A stretch of DNA of 64,000 bases, from the NCBI GenBank assembly GCA_038380435.1, contig JAWZYU010000019.1:16889801-16953800 (forward strand), read 5' to 3'. A program made the position numbers and the translations under genes. Below the pieces are notes generated by a model. It was not told the DNA's origin and searched no databases. It worked only from the letters and a program-made list of their open reading frames with translations. This DNA is from Ryuthela nishihirai. Taxonomy: Eukaryota; Arthropoda; Arachnida; Araneae; Heptathelidae. Below are positions 33,181 through 44,035 of the stretch, piece by piece. Position 1 is the first letter of the stretch. Every line of letters starts with the position of its first letter.

Positions 33181-33261
33181 TCCTAATCAGGGTCTATTTT
33201 TAATAATAATTAATGTATAATAATCTAAACAATAAACTCTATTCTTTCCTTTTTTTTCCAG

Positions 33262-33519
33262 GAGATGTGTATTAATTGTGGCAAGTGTTACATGGCCTGC
33301 AATGATTCCGGTTACCAAGCGATAGAGTTTGACCCCATGACCCACCTGCCCCGAGTCACCGACTTGTGCACTGGGTGCACCTTGTGTGTCTCCGTGTGTC
33401 CCATCATTGACTGCATCCGCATGGTGGCTCGACAGACGCCCTACGAGCCAAAGAGAGGCATTCCCCTCAGCGAATCGGCTTTCTTACAAGGGAAGCATGA
33501 ACCCATGCCAGTTCAATGA
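33262..33519 (+). CDS. DPYD: DPYD last exon H, two [4Fe-4S] motifs
   Basis: Terminal exon of 258 nt including the TGA stop, with acceptor TTTCCAG. It encodes the C-terminal ferredoxin-like domain. [18 protein letters not shown] gives Cys-x2-Cys-x2-Cys-x3-Cys, and [12 protein letters not shown] gives the second such motif. In the mammalian enzyme these eight Cys hold the two clusters that pass electrons to FMN across the dimer. [12 protein letters not shown] matches the mammalian C-terminal end. All eight Cys are present, supporting function. Confidence 0.98.
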   Translation, partial: EMCINCGKCYMACNDSGYQAIEFDPMTHLPRVTDLCTGCTLCVSVCPIIDCIRMVARQTPYEPKRGIPLSESAFLQGKHEPMPVQ

Positions 33520-33670
33520 TTCGGGTCATCTCCTTTAAGTTGATGAACTAACATCCACAGATATGTGAATAATGCTAATTTAAACTTTCTCTTATGATCG
33601 TTAGAATTAAAAATAATATTATATGTCTCGTATTTTGCTCATTAGTTGTTTTGTATATACAGTTTTTCCC

Positions 33671-33676
33671 AATAAA
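33671..33676 (+). terminator. DPYD polyadenylation signal
   Basis: AATAAA about 150 nt after the DPYD stop codon, the first canonical hexamer in the 3' region. Inferred from position. Confidence 0.6.
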
Positions 33677-33847
33677 AAGTACACATACAGTATATTTCTG
33701 AACCATTAACACATACGGGCTAGAAATATATATGAGTCCCTTGATATAACGTTTACCTTACAATATAAATTATTCAAAATCTCCACCATAAACCATAATG
33801 CATCATCGACAACGACTTATAAATTAACACAAACTGAAGCATGCAGA

Positions 33848-34245
33848 GTTGTTTTATATCTGTGCTCACTTTTCTGCACACAATGGACCGAATTGCCAGG
33901 TCACAAGAACCCCGAAGGCTCAGAGGAGGAAGGGTACTTATTGGACAGATATTAGGATACCAATGAAATCCAGTTTTTATGGAATAAGAAAGAAATATAA
34001 GAAAGAATTAGGACACCAATGGAATTCTGCTCTTTAACGTGCCCAGGTTATGGCTTTCCTGGACAGGGATCGACTGTCTAGTGTCTCCTTCAATGGACGG
34101 AGGCTTTTAAATCCGACATGTGCCCCTTTTCTTACTTAGAGTAGAACAGAATTAGTGGAGATAAGGCTCAACACTCGCACAATTGAGACTCGAACCAGGG
34201 AACATAAAATTACGAATCTGGCGACTGAGGCACCGCTAGCCCACC
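33848..34245 (-). mobile_element. SINE-1 copy, diverged
   Basis: Minus-strand SINE-1 just 3' of DPYD: GAGTTGTTTTATATCTG, CAATGGACCGAATTGCCAGG, then the degenerate head complement GCGACTGAGGCACCGC. Contains local duplication (AATCCAGTTTTTATGG / AATTC near 33965-34025). Confidence 0.7.
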
Positions 34246-34249
34246 GAGG

Positions 34250-34790
34250 CATGTCGTTGGAGGATTAGCAGTGATGGCAAGTTCCTTCTCATACCTCAGT
34301 TCCTGCAGAGTTGTCAGTTTCCTAATCTAGTGTTCTTAGAGTGCATCATAGTTATAAATCTATTGGTGTTAGGTGAAGCGAACTGGATGCATGCCTCCCA
34401 CTTTCTCTCCATCCTCTCCATCTCTCCGGTAAATGAGCCTTGAGACTCTCCTACTCACACTGATGCGATGATGCCGTGACATATCCTCTTCACGTATTTT
34501 CATCATCTTCAATATTTCATTCTTCCATCTCTATATTTACATGTTTCATGAATGTCTAAAATGTGTATACAATTTTTGGGATTCTTCGTTTATTAAATTT
34601 GGCAGGAAGGACATTCTAATATAATAGGAAATCTTTAAAGATAATAGTAATGTAATAATGATAAATACAAGAAATGCAGGATTACATGAACGCTTTCAAA
34701 ATTTTATTACAGTAACATTTATAAAGAGAGAGACATATATACAGCATACCGGTTGATAGGGGAACTCTCAAAGTTTTGATTTCACATTGC
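34250..34790. other. Intergenic, nothing recognised
   Basis: No coding or repeat feature could be supported between the SINE and the transposase tail. Confidence 0.5.
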
Positions 34791-34839
34791 AAATTCTCAA
34801 TGTGAGCGTATCTGAATGAGAATCTTCCCGGACAATGGA

Positions 34840-35101
34840 CAGGACGTGGCACTGCCGATGACTTGCCATATGGCCGCCAAAATAACCGGACCTGACGTCA
34901 ATGGACGTTATCAAGGATAACATTTACGTGCTACCCTTGCGAAGTAATTTGGATGACTTAAAACGGATGATCACGAATGCCATTGCAGGGATCTCGCGGG
35001 ATGACTTGATAAAAGTGTGGAAGATGAAATACAGAAATGACACTTTCAAGATAACCAAGGGGCTTATCTTCCGGATTTGTAATGCGGCCAGTGCTCTTTG
35101 A
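34840..35101 (+). pseudogene. DDE transposase C-terminal fragment
   Basis: Reads WPPK, a stop, then PDLTSMDVIKDNIYVLPL followed by LDDLKRMITNAIAGISRDDL and KVWKMKYRNDTFKITKG. This matches the end of mariner/IS630-like transposases (WPPRSPDLTxxDFFLWGxxKDxVY...RVTxG) with a small deletion after PDLTSMD. Only the C-terminal quarter remains. Confidence 0.65.
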
Positions 35102-35269
35102 GTGAAACGTTACGCGAGGTTCTGGTTGTAGAACACTTTTGCACGTCGTAAACAAATTTGTTTATAACGTGTGTTGTATAAAAATTCATCAATTTCGTTT
35201 TCTATCATTCTGCGGAAAATTACTTTTTAAATTTTTTATCTAGTGCTGTTTGACATAAAATACATCTAG

Positions 35270-35436
35270 CTAGGTGACAAGCGGCTTGCCATAGAGGTTT
35301 GTCAGAAACTTTTAGTGTATACACCGTAGAGAATATCTGTGAGGAAAGCGAGACCTCAGCAGAAAAGAAATATCCATACTTTACCAAGATGTCTTTGATC
35401 AGTAGCCAAGTGCGTTAACCACTGGGACGGGCATGA
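35270..35436 (-). mobile_element. SINE-2 copy (minus)
   Basis: GCGGCTTGCCATAGAGGTTTG, ACCTCAGCAGAAAAG and the degenerate head complement CGTTAACCACTGGGACGGGC. Same family as 24441-24632. Confidence 0.7.
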
Positions 35437-37434
35437 AAAGTATCGTCATTTAATTTTTATTTGAGTTAAGTATTGTTATACGATCGTTTGTTTAGTGAAA
35501 AGAACTGCAAGGATAGCACATATCAACTCTGGAGAAATGCTCGTTTTCAAAGAAAATGAAGTTTGTCATTTTCCGAATTTTCCTCGCTTTAAGAGTAATA
35601 ATTCCTACTAATGGATCATTGGGAAAATGTAATGAGTAATATTTAATAAGCCCTAAATAACCCGGCCTGTAAATGGCAGCTAAGTATAAATTGGAAGGAG
35701 AGCTGTGTACCAATCCCAGTGATGATGCATTGGAACCGGTCAAGTCTAGCGCCTAATTTCCGACCCCGCCTTCTCCTGGTGAATGCCGTTAGTACCTTTC
35801 AAAAGAGATATTATCTTTTGGAAGGGAAGGGGATAGGACAGCTGCCAGATCAATGTGGCCCACATATCTGATCATCTATGGTCACTTTTTTCTGCCCTGC
35901 TGAGGAGTAGACAACCTCACAGGGTCCTGATGCTGACCATTTATACCCACTAATCTGTATTGATTTATGGCTTTGAGCTTGATTCTGGATTCTGGATTTG
36001 CTACACTGGTGAGCCTCTATTGAGGGAGAATCTGCCGCTGTGTTTTCTTGTTTGCCTGTGTGTTGCCAGCCCTAAGTAAACAGAGGCATGGGATACCTTA
36101 TATCAGATGGTGGATAATCCTGATCAGAGGCCATCGCAGGTACCTGAACCTCACTAGCTAATTCGTCATTAAACTGGAGTAACGTGTCTCAGGCAGGCCA
36201 TATGGCTCTTAAAAAAGACCACTTGAAAAGGTGGTGCCTGAAGTTTCTACCAGCATCGGTGACCAGCCTTTAGCGGAGGTGGGACAGATCTTTGCCCCAT
36301 GCCTGCGATCAGGGGAATGTTTGACATTGTTGACCCTACCTCTCTCAATAAACTTAGTTTTTTTAGAAATCTTATTGATCAATTTCTCTTTGCAAGTACG
36401 TGTAATGTGAGGGCGTTACATAGATATTATTCTCTTGATGGCCTCACTCAGGAATTCCAGCGTTATAACCTAGATATTCTAGGCTTGCAAGATACCAGAT
36501 GGATGATCAGGTACTTAAAAATAATTTGAAATTTATATTTATTGGGAGGGAGGAAGGAAAGTATCTCCAAGGTGTAGGTTTGCTTCTCAGCAGACACACC
36601 AGTGATGCTCTTCTAAGATGACTGCCTTAATGATAGATTTCTTACAGCAAAATTTGAAACAGAAATTAAGGACTTGAATGTCATTTATTGTTACGTCCCC
36701 ACGGAGAATTCTGATGAGAACGAGAAAAATAAGCTTTACAGGTAGCTGCAGGATATTTTAAATTCTGTGAAGATTTTTCTCTTGTGCTAGGTGACTTCAA
36801 GACTAATGTTGGTACTGACTCTGACCTTGGGGCAGGAGTTTTAGGTCCCTTGGGCATTGGTAGTTCCAATGGTAATGGGGAACGTCTCCTACAGGAAAGT
36901 TAACGGTTTGCGAATAACGAACACACACTACAAACACCGGGACATTTATAAATACACATGAGTTTCACCTGATAGGCTGCACAGGAATATGATAGATTAT
37001 ATTTTGATTAAAAGTGGACTAGTTCAGTTAAGAATACAAAATCACAGTGTAGCAGAAATTGAATCTGACCATTACCTGGTCAAAAGTGTCTTGCAGCTGA
37101 AGCTTAAGAAATGTGCCAAGGTTAAAAGAATTACTTTTAACACTGAAATTTTGAAAAATTCAGATGTAGCCAAAGCATACCATGATAAACATATTTGCCA
37201 TTATGACAATCGCGATTTGCTTACTAATGAAATTGAGAAAGAATGGGATAAATTTAAACAGGCATTTCTTGAGACCAACACTCTTTTGGTTAAAAAGGAC
37301 GGAGGAAACACAATTATTTGAGTGATAGGACTATGGAGCTTATTTCTGACAGAAGGAAGTGCAGGAATAATATGAATCACGACTTTGCTGGTCCTAACAG
37401 ACTACATTACAATGAGCTTGTTAAACATCTAATT

Positions 37435-37905
37435 CAGTGATTTTCAACCGGTGTGCCGTGAGAGGATCTTAGGTGTGCCGCGAAAATTTTTAAAGATCAT
37501 TAATTAAATTGTTTTCGAAAGACGTCCAAATAAAATAAGTGTACAGTCGCTCAAAAAAGTATTCGAACACTACGGTTGATTACAGAATTCAGAAAAAATA
37601 TCTGGCAACGATTCTTTTTAGAAATTAGTCAGTTAGTGTCACGTGACACGAAGGTTGCCAGGTCACTAATTTCTAAAAAAATCGTTGCCACATATTTTTT
37701 CTGAATTCTGTAATCAACCATAGCGTTCGGATACTTTTTTGAGCGACTGTACATATCAAAATTAAAACCTCTTTACATTGCTTATACGAGTATAGCATTG
37801 TTATAATAAACGTATACATAATAATCATCATAATTTAAGTGTGCCGCGGAAGTTTAATATAGGTTCAAGTATGCCGTTGAGATAAAAAAAGGTTGAAAAA
37901 CACTG
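37435..37905. mobile_element. hAT-type non-autonomous element
   Basis: Ends CAGTGATTTTCAACC and, complement of the right end, CAGTGTTTTTCAACC. The 8-bp flanks ATCTAATT and GTCTAAAG match at 5 of 8 positions. The interior repeats GTGTGCCG motifs. It is split by a Tc1-type MITE. Confidence 0.8.
37544..37749. mobile_element. Palindromic Tc1-type MITE, reference copy
   Basis: A 206-bp element. Both ends read CAGTCGCTCAAAAAAGTATY and inner arms pair across the whole length (AGAATTCAGAAAAAATATC on each side). TA duplications at 37542-37543 and 37750-37751. Nested inside the hAT element. Confidence 0.93.
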
Positions 37906-38515
37906 GTCTAAAGGATCGGTTAACAGTTGATAAGAATCTTTGGTATGATAGCTTAGTTGACAAGCTAAGCAGAGGAAGCAGTTAGCACAACAGCAGGGAA
38001 TTGTACTAGGTAGTGTTTTGTGTGGGAAGAAATAGACATATACACAGGGATTGAAAGATGAATATGATAATGTGATTGAAGGTGAGGATCTTGTGATGTA
38101 TAGGTTGGCTAAGCATTTCAGATATGTTCTAAACAATGTGATTATATCTATTTCCATTGTTTGTAATGAGGATAGATGAATTACTGACTTAAATATTGGA
38201 ACCTGTATCACATCTTGAAGTAGCTTTGGCTATCTCTAAATTAAAACTTAGTTAATCTCCAGGGCTGGATGAAATCACTACTGAAATGTCTAGAGCTGGG
38301 AACACTTGTGTTATCACTTGGCTGATTTAGATTTGGAATATTTTTTTATGATAAGATGTTGTTCCTAAGGATTTTACTAGATCCAATAATATCCCAATTA
38401 AAAAAAAGTGATCGCAGTTTCTGTGACAATTATAGGAGAATTAGTTTACTTTATGTTCCACGTAAAATTCTTTGTACGATTATATTTAATAGAATGAAAA
38501 GTTTGGTTTATGGAC

Positions 38516-38898
38516 GAGGGTGGCTCAGTCGGTAGCGCGTCAGGCTCGTAATCTGTAGTTCCCAGGTTCGAGTCCCAGCTGGGTCAGCGTTGAGATTTAT
38601 ATCCGCAAAATTCCCCGCTATGCACACGGTCAGTAGGGGACACCGATTGTCTTGGAAAGACCGCCGTCCGTGGGATGGGACGTTAAGCCGTTGTCCCGTG
38701 TGCGGGAGAGCCATACCATGTGCACGTTAAAGAACAAGCCGGATGGCCTTGACGAAAAGCTACCATCTGTCTCCCAACAGCTGTTCTAGTGCGTCCCCTC
38801 CCCCAACCTTTTCTGAGCGTTCGGGGTCCTTGTGACCAGGACATTTAGCCCATGGTGTGCAAAAAAAGTGGCGCTCAGAGGTAAAACAACCCAACCCA
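38516..38898 (+). mobile_element. SINE-1 copy inside the LINE
   Basis: Full SINE-1 from GAGGGTGGCTCAGTCGGTAG to AAAACAACCCAACCCA. The flanks TGGTTTATGGAC (38504-38515) and TGGTTGATGGAC (38899-38910) form a 12-bp duplication with one mismatch. Removing the SINE restores the LINE reading order. Confidence 0.93.
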
Positions 38899-39521
38899 TG
38901 GTTGATGGACAACTGCGTGATGAGCAGTGTGGATTCAGAAGCGGTAGGGGATATATTGATCAAATATTTTCACTTAGGAAGATTCTTGAGAAATGTTTGC
39001 AGTTTCAGAAACCTGTGGTTACTAACTTTGTAGATTTAAAAAAAAGACTCTTGACTCTGTTGGTCGTTATATCATATGGAATACCTGACACGTCAGTTAG
39101 TGTAATGAAAACTCTCTATAATAACATTGAGTAATGTGTGAGAGTTGGTAAGGCTTGTAGCGATTGGTTTAGCATTGTTAGTGGAGTTAGGCAAGGGGGC
39201 ATTTTGTCTCCTTTTCTCTTTAGTTTGGTTATTGATTCATTATTTGATTATATATAGTTATTGATTGATTCCACTGTTGTCTGTCTTGAGACTCTTTAAT
39301 AAACTAACAATTGTTATGGATCTGTAACAGGAATTCAAAGAATTCTTTGCTCATAAAAATTTATACAAAGCGTGAACAACTTATCCCATTCCGCTTGAGA
39401 CGTTCTTACGTTCATCACATCAAATCTCTCATTGGTATAGTTGCAATGAAGCTTAGCAGAAACGAGTTCAGGACGGGATCAATTTTACGAGTCCGAGCTC
39501 GAAGCTGTTGAATCCGATACT

Positions 39522-39620
39522 GCCTGAACCATTTCTTCAATTATTGAGCCTGAACCATTTCCTCAATTACTGATCCCGGAGTCCATTTCGTCAATTATTT
39601 AAGCCCGAGACCCATTTGGA
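39522..39620. repeat. Tandem repeat, CCTGAACCATTTC unit
   Basis: Three to four decaying copies of a unit of about 27 nt containing CCTGAACCATTTCYTCAATT, just before the Tc1 transposon. Confidence 0.75.
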
Positions 39621-39649
39621 GAAAACATTCTCTGACGCATCATAAGACC

Positions 39650-40903
39650 TACAGTACTGTGCGAATTAGTTCGGACAAGCGGAGGAACGCTAAGTCCCTT
39701 CCGTTGCAGAGTCTAAACTGCTGCAAATCTAAACTTGTTCATAACCTTCTGCTGCAAATCTAAACTTGTTCATAACCTTCTGCTGCAAGTCTAGAATTGT
39801 CTGTTGTGTTACTCTGCTATTATTTACACTTCCACTTTAGTCGGAATTGATATTTCATAGGCTGAGGACTTACTGCTAGGCACATAGCAAAAGCAGTTGG
39901 CGTCGGGAAATCCAGCGTTTCACGGATCATGAAGCTGCATAAGGAGACAGGGTCCGTGGACACGTCCCGTAAAGGACATTGTGGAAGAAAAAGAAAAACC
40001 ACCCCTAGAGATGATAGTCTACTTCGAAGAATTAGTATCATAGACCCGAAGATGACCAGTGGAGACATCAAAAAGGAGATTGTGTCTCATGGGGTTAATA
40101 TTGATGTTTCCCCCGTACGTCGTCGCCTTCTACAGTATGGCCGCCGGGATCGATGCCCTCCAAAAAGCAACTTTTGACATCCGCTATGAAGCAAAAAAGG
40201 CTATCCTGGGCAAAGAAACATCGAGACTGGACTGTGGAGAATTGGGAAAAAGTGATATTTTCCGACGAAACCCACTTTGCTACAGGTCAAATTTCGTCCG
40301 TCGCTCGCCTGGAGACCTCTTCGATCCAGCCATATCCAGCAATCCCCGAAACACCCACCCAAGTTCATGTTTTGGGGATGTTTCACAGCTTCCGGGCCAC
40401 AGAGCTCCACCCCATTGAAGGAATGATGGACAGCAAAACGTACATAGGCGTTCTGGAGGCGAAAATGGTCCCAACACTGCAGAAGCTGTTTCCTAACGGC
40501 GATGGGGTATTTCAACAGGATCTGGCTCCATGCCACAATTCTAAGCTTGCTAAGAGCTTCTTTACCCAGCAACATTTGAAGGTATTGGAGTGGTCACGAA
40601 ATTCACCCGATCTAAACCCCATTGAAAATTTGTGGGCCATTATTAAAGGGCGCATATCTAAGATGGATTGCACGACGAAAACCAAAATGATAGAAAGTGT
40701 CGTGAAAGTGTGGTACCACGACCCTGAAGTGAAGGAGATGTGTGGAAAGCTAGTGGCATCAATGGTTGAGAGGGTGGAAGAAGTAATTAAAGCTGAGGGG
40801 GGTCACATTCACTATTAACTACACTATTAAACAAATAATTATTTTAGTTGTGTTTTTCTTACTGCATTTTCCTATTGTCCCAACTAATTTGCACAGTACT
40901 GTT
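39650..40903 (+). mobile_element. Tc1-like transposon, DD34E, well preserved
   Basis: About 1.25 kb. The left end reads ACAGTACTGTGCGAATTAGT; the complement of the right end reads ACAGTACTGTGCAAATTAGT, 26 of 28 identical overall. TA flanks on the left, TTA on the right. A 31-nt unit (CTGCTGCAAATCTAAACTTG...) is repeated 2.5 times at 39718-39793 in the 5' non-coding part. Encodes the transposase at 39900-40818. Confidence 0.92.
39900..40818 (+). pseudogene. DD34E transposase with a single frameshift
   Basis: Two overlapping frames make one protein. 39900-40177 encodes the DNA-binding half (GVGKSSVSRIMKLHKETG, SRKGHCGRKRK, then GVNIDVSPVRRRLLQYG). 40153-40818 encodes the catalytic domain: WAKKHRDWTVENWEKVIFSD (Asp 1), GVFQQDLAPCHNS (Asp 2) and NSPDLNPIENLW (Glu 3). 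There are 34 residues between Asp 2 and Glu 3, so DD34E. The C-terminus (EAEGGH-like, here KAEGGHIHY) and stop are intact. The only visible lesion is the frame change near 40150-40180. It is the least decayed transposase in the window. Confidence 0.9.
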
Positions 40904-40904
40904 A

Positions 40905-41700
40905 TACAGAGAAATGCATGTCGCTAATCATTTATTTTATTCTTATTAATTATAATCATTTTATAATAAAATTAAAATATTAATGCTATTTGAAACGAAA
41001 AAATTGAAATACTAGTAGAGACTGAAAATTCGTAGGCCTCCTGCTAAACGCAAAGAGCTATTCATTTAAAAACGGTAGAGAATATGTAAAAAAAAATCGA
41101 AACCCACATGGTGTTTGTTTCAAATTATTATATATTTGAAACTTAAATTATTCTGGCCCAAGCTCACTCGAGCTCGAACTCATCTCAGAGAGCCTAAGTT
41201 CAATATATATAGTTAGGAATCTGAAAAAAAATTAATTACATATTTGAGCACTTGAATTTCATTTGCTCATTTATAAAAAGAAATTTCACGTAAAAATTTA
41301 AAATTCGACAAAGGAATGGTATTTAGAAAAATGTTAATAATCGGTATTACATTTCTTGCGATATTCAAAAGTATTCAGAGATTGTTTTGTACAGTTCTTT
41401 TCGCATACGTTAGATGTCAAATTTGTGTAAAACCATTTCGAATTAGGTCAAGGCAACGCACTAAATATTTCAGCTAGAAACTTCCAATGGGCATTAGGAA
41501 AGACTTTTGCAGAGGGTGGGTGGGTGGGGGGATCTTTCAAGGGCTGCAAAAGGCTTCAAAGGAGGGGGTGGGGGCAATAAACAAATCAATGTTTCAAGAG
41601 TGAAATATTTAAGCCGTTCACTAATAAGCGCAGTTACAAATACAGCAATTATGCCTACATCTTACTCTAACGCAACTACGGATAGCCGAAAAAGAAAAAA
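40905..41700. other. Intergenic, nothing recognised
   Basis: AT-rich sequence with a G-rich patch at about 41510-41575. The frame starting at 41507 runs into the SINE and is not a gene. Confidence 0.5.
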
Positions 41701-41707
41701 TAGGATC

Positions 41708-42047
41708 GTCAATGGTTTTACTTCTGAGTTACACTTTTTTTGCCCAAAATGGGCTAAATGGCCAGGTCACAAGAACCCCGAGGGCTCAAAGACAGTTGAG
41801 GGAAGAGAATTCACTGGACAGATTGTAGCTCCCGTCAAGGCCATCCAGCATGTTTTTAAGGTGCACAGAGTCTCCCACAGACGGGGCCACGACTTTACGT
41901 CCCATCCAACGGACGGCGACTTTTCCAAGCCCATCGGTGTCCCTTACTGACTGAGAGTTTTGCGGAGATAAATCTCAACGTTGGCCCAGGTGGGACTCGA
42001 ACCTGGGATTTACAGATTACGAGCCTAGCGCGTTACCGATTGAGCCA
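41708..42047 (-). mobile_element. SINE-1 copy
   Basis: Minus-strand SINE-1: AATGGGCTAAATGGCCAGG, GTCAAGGCCATCCAGCATG, CCATCCAACGGACGGCGAC, head complement GCGCGTTACCGATTGAGCC. The 41507-41950 frame is this repeat read in reverse. Confidence 0.85.
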
Positions 42048-42050
42048 TAT

Positions 42051-42272
42051 AGGCAGCTAACGTGGGAGGAAAAAGAGGGATAAAGATACTACAAAGTTGC
42101 ATTAAAGTGTCAATCAGCATTTTCTGTTACATAGAAATATGTCTGCCAGATGGTTTAGTGAAAAGCTCTGACGCCACGTCAAGGCACCATCCATGTCAGA
42201 GTGTTTTGCTCTAACCTGGAGAAAACCCCTCCACACATAGGCAGTTAGTGTGGAAGGAAAAAGAGGGATCAA
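42051..42272. repeat. Direct repeat pair
   Basis: AGGCAGCTAACGTGGGAGGA and onward at 42051-42083, and AGGCAGTTAGTGTGGAAGGA and onward at 42239-42272, match at about 29 of 33 positions. It may be a local tandem duplication. Confidence 0.6.
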
Positions 42273-42473
42273 GGAAATTTTTCTTCTTCAACACTTAAGG
42301 AGAATGCTGATCCAGCTAATTCGCATACCAACTATCCTTTTCGGATTTTCCTTCAAAGATTTCTTAGAGCAGTTAAAATGTCATTTTACTAGATAATTTA
42401 TTTTGTACGATCGGTCATCCTTTCTACACAATATGTGGCTCTTAAAAGAGCCTTTTGTTTTGGGTGTGTTGAT

Positions 42474-42985
42474 TTATAGTTTACTTCTTCCCAGTTTTCT
42501 TTGGGCCTTCTTCTCATCTAAACTGCGACCCAATTCACTTTCTTCATTTTTCTCACCACTGCTTTCTGCCTCATTTGCATTTCCTTTGACACGGTCCCTT
42601 TGCTCTCTTCTTATTTTCTTTAAATTCTTTTCACATTCTTTATCTTTACTTTCTTTTTGCTTCACACATTTCTTCCCACACACCCCCCACTTTTGGGACT
42701 TTCAGATAACTTTCTTTTGATTTTTTTCTTTATCCTGGAATTCTTCTTACTTTCATTACTCACACCATCAGAAACGGAATCTGGCTGCTTATAACCTATC
42801 ATTACTCTGTTAGGATGCATTTCGTCAGGAGGCAGTTCATTTACTTTGCCAATCTTAAAATCTTGCCTTTTATTAGTAGACGTACAGCAGCAACTCATGC
42901 AGAATATTCTCCTGAAAAATCGTGCGACGCATTTGCGTAATTGTATCATCCTTCTACCATCATTAGTTGGTGAAGCTTTATCACT
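42474..42985 (-). pseudogene. Basic Cys-rich tail in frame with the kinase
   Basis: Directly after the kinase TAA, the same frame stays open (SDKASPTNDGRR, then MIQLRKCVARFFRRIFCMSC). It has a run of basic and hydrophobic residues followed by a Cys cluster (CMSCCC), a plausible membrane or lipid anchor, and a charged region. It stops at 42662. Adding one base to the G6 run at 42683-42688 would connect it to 42474-42683 (CGKKCVKQKESKDKECEKN, then Lys/Glu-rich). I infer a C-terminal extension of the kinase, split by one nonsense codon and one 1-nt slip. Alternatively it is a separate small gene starting at 42949. I recognise no family. Confidence 0.5.
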
Positions 42986-44035
42986 TTATTTCATTTCAAC
43001 ATCTGGATTTTTATTGGACGAAACAGTTTTTGGCTTTTTCGAACCTTCAGCTTTATTAGCATGAGCGCCTCTTCGTATCACACGAGAACAGGGGTCCATC
43101 ACTTTTGCACCATCACACTCAACCTTATTATCTTCTTCTTTCAAGAAGAAATCATGAAGCAGCGCTGCTTTCGCCCTTACTCTTTTCTGCGGCTCTTCAC
43201 AAATAAAGAGATCTAAAAAGGTGATTAGTTGATTAGCAGCTTCAATTTTAATGGGTGAAGCAGGATTAGCCTTTAACAGAAGCGAATGCATGAACCGAGG
43301 ATCTTTCATGCTCGTGAGCATCGGTTTAACATGATTGTCGAAAGTGGGACGAGGTACACAAAGTTTAATGCATTTTGAAAACACTTGTTTTGTCATTATC
43401 TGAAGAATTACGATTCCTGCCACCCAGAGCTCAGCATCTATGGCATCAAATGGGCCATGCATTCTAGCAGATACAATTTCCGGTGGTAAATACAGAAAAG
43501 GCGCAGCTATCCTGCTAAAGTCTGTTTCAAGCGCTTTGTTAAGGAATGAGAAATCAGTTATGACAGCTTTATTCATTTCTCTATTAACGAGTATATTCTC
43601 TTCTTTTAAATCATTGTGTGTTAATCCATGACTATGTAAATAATCCAATCCTTTGAGGAAATCAAAAACAAATCCCTTTTTTCTTGTCATACAATCTGGA
43701 GCAGTAAAAAATTCAGATTCATGTATTAAATTAAAAAGATCCGTACCCATTAAGGGCATAAAGAATGCTTTTGCTCTTCCAATTAGTGTTATCGTTCCAT
43801 ATAAGCACACAAGGTTGTCGTGGCATAAATGTGGCCATAACATAATTTCACCATTAGAAGCTTCCGCCACTATCTTAGTTGCTACCTTACAAGCTTTTGC
43901 TTTGTCATACAACGCTATGACTTTGCCGTAACCTCCTTCACCAATATCATGAAGGAATTCATATTCATCTTTACGCTTAAGTAAATCTACAGACGCTTCA
44001 ATAACATGACCACTACTATACATGTTTATTTTCAT
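42986..44035 (-). CDS. Intronless protein kinase, 349 aa
   Basis: Serine/threonine-type protein kinase domain, about residues 25-300. Visible elements: glycine loop GEGGYGKV (32-39), Lys54 in VATK, Glu63, catalytic loop THNDLKEENILV (HND in place of HRD; Asp142, Asn147), metal-binding DFS (161-163, Ser in place of Gly), PPE (184-186) and AELWVAG (201-207). The three core catalytic residues are present, so activity is possible. A TGA lies in frame upstream of the ATG. The stop codon overlaps an AATAAA. No introns, unlike DPYD, which suggests a retrogene or a mobile or viral origin; I cannot decide which. Subfamily not recognised. Confidence 0.85.
   Translation of the reverse strand: MKINMYSSGHVIEASVDLLKRKDEYEFLHDIGEGGYGKVIALYDKAKACKVATKIVAEASNGEIMLWPHLCHDNLVCLYGTITLIGRAKAFFMPLMGTDLFNLIHESEFFTAPDCMTRKKGFVFDFLKGLDYLHSHGLTHNDLKEENILVNREMNKAVITDFSFLNKALETDFSRIAAPFLYLPPEIVSARMHGPFDAIDAELWVAGIVILQIMTKQVFSKCIKLCVPRPTFDNHVKPMLTSMKDPRFMHSLLLKANPASPIKIEAANQLITFLDLFICEEPQKRVRAKAALLHDFFLKEEDNKVECDGAKVMDPCSRVIRRGAHANKAEGSKKPKTVSSNKNPDVEMK

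Larger units (their letters stand above)
36000..39245 (+). pseudogene. RTE-like LINE, 5' half (endonuclease and early RT)
   Basis: Companion to the copies at 1, 18.5 and 46.4 kb but truncated at the other end. Endonuclease motifs: CNVRALHRYY and LDILGLQDTRW (36299-36529), LGDFKTNVG (about 36785-36815), MIDYILIKS and SDHYLV (36989-37100), all typical of APE-type LINE endonucleases. Linker: TMELISDRRKCRNN. RT: DEQCGFRSGRGYIDQIFSLR (about 38918-38975), FVDLKK, GVRQGGILSPFLFSLVID (about 39184-39236). It stops before the YxDD core. Many frameshifts. It is interrupted by a hAT MITE (37435-37905) and a SINE (38516-38898). Confidence 0.85.

Noticed and set aside
41507..41950. 147-aa open frame
   Set aside because: Its second half is SINE-1 in reverse and its start is a G-rich low-complexity patch.
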